The position numbers and the translations under genes were made by a program. From the NCBI RefSeq assembly GCF_037935975.1, contig NZ_CP149817.1, positions 4,774,001 through 4,838,000 on the forward strand: a DNA stretch of 64,000 nucleotides. Direction: 5' to 3'. Source of the stretch: Teredinibacter turnerae (lineage in GTDB: Bacteria > Pseudomonadota > Gammaproteobacteria > Pseudomonadales > Cellvibrionaceae). The notes beneath the pieces were generated by a model. It saw only the letters and a list, made by a program, of their open reading frames with translations, ran no database searches and was not told the DNA's origin. This document shows positions 57,319-64,000 of the stretch, in pieces. The number at the start of each line of letters is the position of its first letter. Positions within the stretch are counted from its first letter, which is position 1.

Positions 57319-59405
57319 GCCTCAAAGGTTCGCCCGCCCACCCAGCGGAATCTAATGTGAAAGAAATCGCCTTAATCGGCAGCCCCAACTGCGGGAAGAC
57401 AACCCTATTCAACCGACTTACCGGTACGCGCCAGCGCACCGGCAATTGGCCCGGCGTAACTGTAGAGCGCAAAGACGGCGTGCTCAGTATCCAAAAGCAG
57501 CAATCGCTTCTAGTGGATTTACCGGGAATCTATACCTTCCACGATGACATTCAGGGTGTCGAATCACGCGTAGCCCACAGTTACATGTCCAGTGGTCACG
57601 CGGCGCTTGCCCTGTTTGTGCTCGACGCCACCCGCTTGCCACAGCAACTCGAGCTGTTGCCAGACTTACTCGCTACCGGCACCCCGGTGATTCTTGTGGT
57701 GAATATGCTCGACTCGGCTGCCGCTGAGGGCATGAAGGTCGATCTCGCCGCACTGCATGAGTCCACAGGCCTGCCCGTCGCAGGCGTCGTTGGATCAACC
57801 GGCGAGGGCATCGCCGGCTTGAAAGACGTCATCGCCAACTCTCTGGTCAGCTACCCGTTGGTTGATGCCGATAAAATCGATATTCAGGCGGCCGCCGCCG
57901 CCAGTTATCGTAGCGAAGGTGATAGCAGCCGCACCGAAAAGATAGACCGCTGGCTACTTCATCCAAAACTGGCGCTGCCGTTTTTCCTGCTGGTGATGTA
58001 TTTGCTGTTCACTATTTCGGTGAACCTGGGGGCGGTATTTATCGATTTTTTCGATATTTTGCTTGGCAGCTGGTTTGTCGACGGAACTCGCTGGCTGCTC
58101 GCCAGTATCGGCACCCCGGAATGGTTAATTGCAATTTTGGCCGATGGCGTCGGTGGCGGTATTCAGCTCGTGGGTACCTTCATTCCTGTTATCGGCTTCC
58201 TGTACCTGTGCATGTCGGTGCTTGAAGATTCAGGCTATTTGTCGCGCGCGGCCTTTGTTATTGACCGGCTGATGGCAAAAATCGGGCTCCCAGGACAAGC
58301 GTTTATCCCGCTGATTATCGGCTTTGGTTGCAATGTACCTTCGGTCATGGCGTCACGCGCTCTCGGTCAGGCCAGTGCCCGGCTGACGACCATTTTTATT
58401 GCGCCCTTTATGTCCTGTGGGGCGCGCCTCTCGGTCTACGTGTTCGTCGGCACCGCCTTTTTCCCAAACCAAGCACAAAATGCCATTTTTGCACTCTATC
58501 TGCTGGGCATTGTTGTTGCGGTGCTGTCTGCCTGGGTCCTTCGCCGCAAACTCTTTTCTCATATGGTGGGCTCCAACATCAGCGAGATGCCGGCCTATCA
58601 CCGTCCGCTGGCGCGCAACGTACTCACGCAAACATGGCACCGTTTGTACTCCTTTATCTGGCGCGCAGGGCGACGTATTGTAGCGGTGGTGCTGCTGCTT
58701 TCGGTCTTCTCCTCGCTGGGCACTGACGGCAGCTGGGGTAACCAGGACACAGAAAAATCAGCGCTCTCCGCCACCGGCAAAATCCTGACCCCGATTTTCA
58801 CCCCCATGGGTGTAGGCGAGGACAACTGGCCAGCAACCGTTGGCTTGTTTACGGGCTTGTTCGCCAAAGAAGTGGTCGTAGGAACCTTGGACACGCTCTA
58901 CTCGCCGTCAGATTCAGATGCGGACCAGGGCGGTATGCCAGACTTCGGCGGCGATGCGAAGGACGCCCTGCAGAGCGTCGTGGATGGTCTTGCGGGCCTG
59001 GCTGGCACCTTTACCGACCCGCTCGGCATTGGTTCTGCGCAAGAAGATGTCGCTGGGGATCAGCCCGGCAGCTACACCGCCATGCAGCAGCTCTTCCCCT
59101 CGGCCTGGGGAGCCTTCTGCTACCTGGTGTTTATCCTGCTTTACGCGCCCTGTGTTGCCACCATTGGCGTAATGCACAAGGAAGCCGGGCATATGTGGCT
59201 CGCGTTTTCAGTGGTTTGGAGCCTATTGCTCTCTTACTGGCTGGCCAGTGTAATGTGGCACTTGAGTCTAATCGCCAGCTCTCCGGTATTTGCCATTGGC
59301 TGGATCGTCATTTCCACTGCAGTGCTTTACGGCAGCTATATCTGGATTCTGCACCGCATGAAACGCGGCATGAGCGACCGGATTCCTGTGGTAAATCTCT
59401 CCTGA
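57315..59405 (+). CDS. feoB: FeoB ferrous iron permease
   Basis: 696-residue membrane protein with an N-terminal G-protein domain: G1 GSPNCGKTT (about 22-30; Ser replaces the usual Asn), G3 DLPG (68-71), G4 NMLD. The membrane part has the two gate motifs, including GFGCNVPSVMASRAL. The start used is TTG at 57315, overlapping feoA; a GTG at 57357 (VKEIALIG) would match the usual FeoB N-terminus and is a real alternative. Confidence 0.95.
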   Translation: MSLKGSPAHPAESNVKEIALIGSPNCGKTTLFNRLTGTRQRTGNWPGVTVERKDGVLSIQKQQSLLVDLPGIYTFHDDIQGVESRVAHSYMSSGHAALALFVLDATRLPQQLELLPDLLATGTPVILVVNMLDSAAAEGMKVDLAALHESTGLPVAGVVGSTGEGIAGLKDVIANSLVSYPLVDADKIDIQAAAAASYRSEGDSSRTEKIDRWLLHPKLALPFFLLVMYLLFTISVNLGAVFIDFFDILLGSWFVDGTRWLLASIGTPEWLIAILADGVGGGIQLVGTFIPVIGFLYLCMSVLEDSGYLSRAAFVIDRLMAKIGLPGQAFIPLIIGFGCNVPSVMASRALGQASARLTTIFIAPFMSCGARLSVYVFVGTAFFPNQAQNAIFALYLLGIVVAVLSAWVLRRKLFSHMVGSNISEMPAYHRPLARNVLTQTWHRLYSFIWRAGRRIVAVVLLLSVFSSLGTDGSWGNQDTEKSALSATGKILTPIFTPMGVGEDNWPATVGLFTGLFAKEVVVGTLDTLYSPSDSDADQGGMPDFGGDAKDALQSVVDGLAGLAGTFTDPLGIGSAQEDVAGDQPGSYTAMQQLFPSAWGAFCYLVFILLYAPCVATIGVMHKEAGHMWLAFSVVWSLLLSYWLASVMWHLSLIASSPVFAIGWIVISTAVLYGSYIWILHRMKRGMSDRIPVVNLS

Positions 59406-59424
59406 GGCAGTTATCGCCCCGATC

Positions 59425-59452
59425 AAAAAAGGCCGCGATTGCGGCCTTTTTT
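59425..59452. terminator. Bidirectional terminator between feoB and serA
   Basis: GGCCGC (59431-59436) pairs with GCGGCC (59441-59446), with six A before and six T after. It serves both convergent genes. Confidence 0.92.
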
Positions 59453-59478
59453 ATACGGCAGACGTACGCCAGCCCGCG

Positions 59479-60714
59479 CTAGAACAGTACCCGGCAACGC
59501 ACCGTGCCTTCCACCTCGCGCAACTGCCGTAGAGCGAGGTCGCTGTAGGCCGAATCCACATCGATCACCACGTAACCCACACTCTCCTTGGTTTGCAGAT
59601 ACTGCCCCGCAATATTGATATTGTTCTCGGAGAAGATACGGTTGATCGCGGTCATCACCCCAGGCACGTTCTGATGCACGTGCAATAATCGGTGAACCTC
59701 CCGATGCGCGGGCAGCGCCACTTCGGGGAAATTCACCGATGAGGTCGTGGTGCCGTTATCGGAATACTTAATGAGTTTTTCAGCAACTTCGTATCCAATA
59801 TTTTCCTGTGCTTCCATGGTCGAACCGCCAATATGCGGGGTGAGAATCACATTGTCGAAGCGACGCAATGGGCTGACAAACTCTTCCTTATTGCCTTTGG
59901 GCTCAACCGGAAACACATCAATCGCGGCACCCGCCAGATGCTTGGATTCCAACGCCGCAGCCAGTGCGTCTATATCAACCACCGTTCCCCGCGATGCATT
60001 CAGGAGAAACGACTGTGGCTTCATCGCCGCCAGCTCGTTCGCACCAATCAGGTTTTTGGTTGCTTCAAGCTCGGGCACATGCAGGCTCACCACATCGGCC
60101 ACATTGAGCAGTTCAGTGAGCGATTTACTCTGCACTGCATTGCCCAATGGCAACTTGGTGACCACATCGAAAAATACCACCTGCATCCCCATGGCCTCAG
60201 CCATCACACTCACCTGGCTGCCGATGGAGCCATAGCCGACGATACCCATGGTCTTGCCGCGAATCTCATAACTGCCAACGGCAGATTTATCCCATTCGCC
60301 GCGATGGCAACCGGCATTTTTCGCGGGAATACCACGCAACAAGAGAATCGCCTCGGCAATTACCAGTTCCGCGACACTGCGGGTATTAGAGAAGGGCGCA
60401 TTGAACACCGCAACCCCATGTTCCTGGGCAGCATCCAGGTCCACCTGATTGGTGCCGATGCAAAAGCAGCCTGCCGCAACAAGCTTGGGCGCGTGCTCAA
60501 TTACCTTACGCGTAAGCTGAGTGCGGGAGCGCAGACCAACAAAATGCGCATCTTTGATGCGCTCGATCAATTCGTCTTCCGCCAATGCGGTCTTTACATA
60601 ATCCACGTTGGTGTAGCCAGCGCGATTCAGGCTTTCCACCGCCGACTGGTGCACCCCTTCAAGCAGTAAAAATTTAATTTTGGCTTTATCGAGGGACGTC
60701 TGTGCATTCGCCAT
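59479..60714 (-). CDS. serA: D-3-phosphoglycerate dehydrogenase
   Basis: 411-residue NAD enzyme, first step of serine synthesis. NAD motif GIVGYGSIGSQVSV (about 157-170), catalytic Arg (LNASRGTVVD), Glu (VFPVEPKG) and His (LTPHIGGST), and a C-terminal ACT domain (about 338-411) for serine feedback. AAGGAG precedes the ATG. It lies 14 bases after rpiA on the same strand, so they are probably cotranscribed. Confidence 0.97.
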   Translation of the reverse strand: MANAQTSLDKAKIKFLLLEGVHQSAVESLNRAGYTNVDYVKTALAEDELIERIKDAHFVGLRSRTQLTRKVIEHAPKLVAAGCFCIGTNQVDLDAAQEHGVAVFNAPFSNTRSVAELVIAEAILLLRGIPAKNAGCHRGEWDKSAVGSYEIRGKTMGIVGYGSIGSQVSVMAEAMGMQVVFFDVVTKLPLGNAVQSKSLTELLNVADVVSLHVPELEATKNLIGANELAAMKPQSFLLNASRGTVVDIDALAAALESKHLAGAAIDVFPVEPKGNKEEFVSPLRRFDNVILTPHIGGSTMEAQENIGYEVAEKLIKYSDNGTTTSSVNFPEVALPAHREVHRLLHVHQNVPGVMTAINRIFSENNINIAGQYLQTKESVGYVVIDVDSAYSDLALRQLREVEGTVRCRVLF

Positions 60715-60728
60715 GGTTCTGCGGCTCC

Positions 60729-61406
60729 TTAAGAATGTGGGTAAAGCGTTTTAACGCCATCGTTGGTACCTAACAGCAACACGTCAGCCGGACGCAGTGC
60801 AAATAAACCGTTAGTCACCACCCCCGGAATCTGGTTGATCGCCGATTCCAGCTCGGCGGGCTGATGAATTTCAAGGCCGTGAACATCGAGAATATGATTG
60901 CCATTATCGGTAGTGCAGCCGTGGCGATGCTCCGGACTACCGCCCATTTTCACCAGTTCGCGCGCAACAAAGCTTCGCGCCATCGGAATCACTTCAACCG
61001 GCAATGGGAATTTACCGAGCACCGGTACCCATTTACTCTCGTCTGCAATGCAGACAAATTCGTCGGCACAGGCGGTAACAATCTTTTCACGGGTCAATGC
61101 CGCACCGCCGCCTTTAATAAGCTGTAAGCGGGCATTAGCCTCGTCAGCGCCATCCACATAGGCCAACAGGCGATCCACCTCATTGAGATCGTAGACAGGT
61201 ATGCCGTAGCCTTCCAGTTGGCGAGCCGACGCCTCTGAGCTCGACACAGCGCCCTGGAAAAGCCCTTTGTGTCCGGCCAAGGCATCGATAAACAACGCCG
61301 CGGTAGAGCCGGTTCCTATACCCAGAATGGTATCGCTTTCGAGTTTCGGAAGAATGTAGTCGACCGCGGCCTGCGCGACCGCCTGTTTCAGCTCTTGTTG
61401 ATTCAT
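60729..61406 (-). CDS. rpiA: Ribose-5-phosphate isomerase A
   Basis: 225-residue enzyme converting ribose-5-phosphate and ribulose-5-phosphate. Motifs [24 protein letters not shown] and [15 protein letters not shown] are present. It is divergent from ilvA across 218 bases, the same rpiA/ilvA pairing found in many gammaproteobacteria. Confidence 0.97.
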   Translation of the reverse strand: MNQQELKQAVAQAAVDYILPKLESDTILGIGTGSTAALFIDALAGHKGLFQGAVSSSEASARQLEGYGIPVYDLNEVDRLLAYVDGADEANARLQLIKGGGAALTREKIVTACADEFVCIADESKWVPVLGKFPLPVEVIPMARSFVARELVKMGGSPEHRHGCTTDNGNHILDVHGLEIHQPAELESAINQIPGVVTNGLFALRPADVLLLGTNDGVKTLYPHS

Positions 61407-61624
61407 AACACCGCACCCTGTTTAAAGAGCTGCGCATTTTACGAAAAATCCGCCGCAATGGCATGGGGTTTATCAACCACAGCACAAGTGTCAGCAGGAG
61501 ATACACCAATACCTGACTTTCACCGCAACACCCGGTTGGAAAGGTTAAGATCAATGACAGCGCAACCTGCTTCCTTTACCATTGCCGCCCTTATGCACGA
61601 AATAGCACGAAAACACTGATTACT

Positions 61625-63139
61625 ATGCCGCAGTCTTACCTTAAACGCATACTTGATGCCCGTATCTACGATCTCGCTGTCGAAACACCGCTGGATATGA
61701 TGCCGAATATTTCCTTGCGTACAGGAAATACCATTCTTCTTAAACGGGAAGATTTGCAGCCGGTATTCTCATTCAAAATTCGCGGTGCTTATAACAAACT
61801 ACTGCAACTGTCGGACGAACAGCGCAAAGGCGGCGTCGTTGCGGCCTCCGCGGGCAATCACGCACAAGGGCTGGCGCTGGCGGCCAAACACATGGGGGTT
61901 TCGGCCACAATCGTTATGCCGCAAACCACGCCCTACATTAAAGTGAACGGGGTGAAACGCCACGGCGCCAAGGTAGTACAAATAGGCGATACCTACGACG
62001 AAGCATCTGCCTATGCGAAAACGCTGGTGGCAGAAAAAGGCATGACCTATGTACCGCCCTACGACGATCCCGATGTAATTGCAGGTCAGGGAACGGTTGC
62101 GCTGGAACTGTTGCGCCAGTGGACAGGAAATATTGATGCCGTGTTTATACCGGTGGGCGGTGGTGGCTTGTGCGCTGGTATGGCGTCGTACATCAAATAC
62201 GTGCGCCCGGACATCAAGGTTTTTGCCGTGGAAGCGGACGAGTCGGCCTGTCTGAAGGCCGCCATGGACGCCCAGCGGCGTGTGAAATTGCCGCAAGTGG
62301 GCATTTTCGCCGATGGCGTGGCCGTCGCCCAAATTGGCAAGGAAACCTTCCGGGTGCTCCGCGAATGCATTGATGGTGTCATAACCGTCTCCACAGACGA
62401 AATCTGCTCTGCAATCAAAGATATCTTCGAGGACACCCGCTCGATCGCCGAACCAGCAGGCGCACTGTCACTTGCCGGTCTTAAAAAATACATCGAGCAA
62501 AACCAGTGTAGCGAGCATACTCTGGTGGCCGTAGACAGCGGCGCGAATACGAATTTTGACCGTTTGCGCTATATTTCCGAGCGCACCGAAATCGGCGAAA
62601 AGCGAGAGGCCATTCTAGCGGTGACGATTCCGGAGAAGCCGGGTAGCTATCGCGGTTTTTGTCGCTTGCTCGGTAAACGCCTGATCACCGAGTTCAACTA
62701 CCGTTTTGCCGATTCCACCGACGCGCACATTTTCGTCGGATTACAGGTTTCCGGAGAACAAAGCGACCACGATGAATTGATCGAAAACCTGCGCAGCAAA
62801 GACTATAAAGTCGTCGACATGACTGACAACGAAGTCGCCAAGCTGCACATTCGCTACATGGTTGGCGGTCACGCACCACAGGTAGAGGACGAAATCGTTT
62901 ATCGGTTTGAATTTCCGGAGCGACCGGGCGCGCTGTTAAACTTCCTTAATAAACTGGCTGGGCGCTGGAATATATCGCTGTTCCATTACCGCAACCACGG
63001 CTCAGCCAGTGGCCGGGTGCTGGTCGGCATGCAGGTGCCAAAAACAGAGCGGAAACAGCTGCGCGAGCTGTTGGATGATCTCGGCTACCCCTACTCTGAC
63101 GAAACCGAAAACGCGGCCTACAAATACTTTCTCAGTTAA
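61625..63139 (+). CDS. ilvA: Threonine ammonia-lyase, biosynthetic
   Basis: 504-residue PLP enzyme that makes 2-oxobutanoate for isoleucine synthesis. PLP Lys is K51 (QPVFSFKIRGAYNKL); SAGNHAQG and the glycine loop PVGGGGLCAG bind the phosphate of PLP. Two ACT-like regulatory domains at the C-terminus (about 330-500) mark the biosynthetic, isoleucine-inhibited form. Single gene with its own terminator. Confidence 0.97.
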   Translation: MPQSYLKRILDARIYDLAVETPLDMMPNISLRTGNTILLKREDLQPVFSFKIRGAYNKLLQLSDEQRKGGVVAASAGNHAQGLALAAKHMGVSATIVMPQTTPYIKVNGVKRHGAKVVQIGDTYDEASAYAKTLVAEKGMTYVPPYDDPDVIAGQGTVALELLRQWTGNIDAVFIPVGGGGLCAGMASYIKYVRPDIKVFAVEADESACLKAAMDAQRRVKLPQVGIFADGVAVAQIGKETFRVLRECIDGVITVSTDEICSAIKDIFEDTRSIAEPAGALSLAGLKKYIEQNQCSEHTLVAVDSGANTNFDRLRYISERTEIGEKREAILAVTIPEKPGSYRGFCRLLGKRLITEFNYRFADSTDAHIFVGLQVSGEQSDHDELIENLRSKDYKVVDMTDNEVAKLHIRYMVGGHAPQVEDEIVYRFEFPERPGALLNFLNKLAGRWNISLFHYRNHGSASGRVLVGMQVPKTERKQLRELLDDLGYPYSDETENAAYKYFLS

Positions 63140-63169
63140 CGTATTTACTAGTTTTTTATTTTCTAAGAC

Positions 63170-63203
63170 AAAGGCGCTAAAGCTTTAATTTAGCGCCTTT
63201 TTG
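63170..63203 (+). terminator. ilvA terminator
   Basis: AAAGGCGCTAAA (63170-63181) pairs with TTTAGCGCCTTT (63189-63200), followed by more T residues. Confidence 0.9.
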
Positions 63204-63299
63204 TCATCCAGCAGTCACTAAACCGGCATGTTAACGTCATATTGGCGCTCTACTCTCGCAGCCCGACATTGTCAGAATTTAATAACAATAGGGGGTTTT

Positions 63300-64000
63300 A
63301 TGCGTCACGGTATATTTCTCACTGCGGTACTTTCCGTACTCGCAATCTCACAGTTTAGCAACGCCGCTGCAGCGGCAAAATCACAGGCGGCGATCAACGA
63401 AGCCCGCCCGGTACCAACCCAGCTCGGCCCGCGTCCGTACTTTTTAGTTGAAGATATGGATGACTCCGAATTGAAGCAAAAGCTGCAGGGTTGCAGTGAC
63501 ATTCGCCCGCACAAAACCAGCTTCTCTATCGGCCATCGCGGCGCACCTCTGCAGTTTCCGGAGCACACCAAAGAATCCTACACCGCCGCCGCACGCATGG
63601 GCGCGGGTATTATCGAGTGCGATGTAACCTTCACCGAAGACAAAGAACTGGTATGCCGTCACTCGCAATGCGACCTGCACACCACCACCAACATCCTGGC
63701 GACCGATCTGGCCGATCAGTGCACGCAGCCGTTTGTGCCAGCGCAATACGATGAACAAGGCAATATGATTTCGCCAGCATCTGCAAAGTGCTGTACATCA
63801 GATATTACTCTGGCAGAGTTCAAAACGCTTAAAGGTAAAATGGATGCGGCCAACAATCGCGCTACCAACGTTGCGGATTATATGAACGCGACCGCCGACT
63901 GGCGTACCGACCTCTACGCCACGCGCGGCACCCTGATGACGCACAAGGAGAGTATTGCCCTGTTCACCAGTCTCGGCGTGAAGATGACCCCAGAACTGAA
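63300..64000 (+). CDS. Secreted glycerophosphodiester phosphodiesterase (cut by window edge)
   Basis: At least 233 residues, open to the right edge. The ATG at 63300 is followed by a signal peptide ([20 protein letters not shown]). The GDPD barrel core is clear: H79-R80 (SIGHRGAP), E106 and D108 ([15 protein letters not shown]) and H121 (CRHSQCDLH). It hydrolyses glycerophosphodiesters outside the cytoplasm to glycerol-3-phosphate and an alcohol. A Cys-rich insert ([14 protein letters not shown]) and the long gap before the second barrel half suggest the larger exported subfamily. Confidence 0.92.
   Translation, partial: MRHGIFLTAVLSVLAISQFSNAAAAAKSQAAINEARPVPTQLGPRPYFLVEDMDDSELKQKLQGCSDIRPHKTSFSIGHRGAPLQFPEHTKESYTAAARMGAGIIECDVTFTEDKELVCRHSQCDLHTTTNILATDLADQCTQPFVPAQYDEQGNMISPASAKCCTSDITLAEFKTLKGKMDAANNRATNVADYMNATADWRTDLYATRGTLMTHKESIALFTSLGVKMTPEL

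Noticed and set aside
59833-60669. A 278-codon plus-strand frame antisense to serA
   Set aside because: serA is certain on the other strand, and the frame has no recognisable features.

Overview
The window looks like chromosome from a marine, plant-polysaccharide-degrading gammaproteobacterium of the Cellvibrionales (Teredinibacter/Saccharophagus-like). The main reason is the presence of secreted enzymes and lipoproteins whose domains are joined by long poly-serine linkers, including CBM5-CBM10-GH5 cellulases and a GH11/GH5 fusion. The ygfB-pepP-ubiH-ubiI / zapA-6S RNA-ygfA block is a typical gammaproteobacterial arrangement. No insertion sequence, phage gene, tRNA, rRNA or CRISPR array was seen. 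This assignment is inference from gene content only.

Layout. 1-8.9 kb: a BCCT osmolyte transporter cut by the left edge, an SLC13-type permease, the glutathione-dependent formaldehyde pair frmA-frmB, and a PiT phosphate transporter with PPK2 and a candidate Pho box. 9.2-14.9 kb: two tandem poly-Ser lipoproteins, a secreted protein of unknown function, and a secreted esterase ending in poly-Ser plus a GlyGly-CTERM-like tail. 14.9-26.5 kb: glutathione peroxidase, a RES/Xre toxin-antitoxin pair with a perfect operator-like palindrome, an operon of three HupE/UreJ-like membrane proteins behind a membrane-anchored PPIase-like protein, an ABC exporter, small conserved proteins, SOS-box-controlled yebG and a hemerythrin. 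26.5-32 kb: the two modular plant cell wall hydrolases. 32.8-38.8 kb: an exported methyltransferase-like protein, a DUF47-PiT pair, and hisB-hisH-hisA-hisF.

39.3-44.3 kb holds the most unusual locus: a GT4 glycosyltransferase, a methyltransferase, an alpha/alpha-toroid protein, a second methyltransferase and a left-handed beta-helix acyltransferase. The gene types resemble the mycobacterial methylmannose polysaccharide locus, so I propose a polymethylated-saccharide pathway as a hypothesis. 44.4-54.4 kb is one long minus-strand run of mostly overlapping genes: ygfB-pepP-ubiH-ubiI-like-pqiA-pqiB-pqiC followed by two exported proteins, one with Sel1-like repeats and a TonB-C-like segment. On the other strand are a coiled-coil protein, zapA, 6S RNA and ygfA. 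56-64 kb: a structured inverted repeat, a 48-residue membrane protein, Fur-box feoA-feoB, serA, rpiA, ilvA, and a secreted glycerophosphodiester phosphodiesterase cut by the right edge.

Together the genes give a picture of a bacterium that degrades xylan and cellulose outside the cell, takes up phosphate by two routes, imports ferrous iron under Fur, and maintains its envelope through the PQI system.
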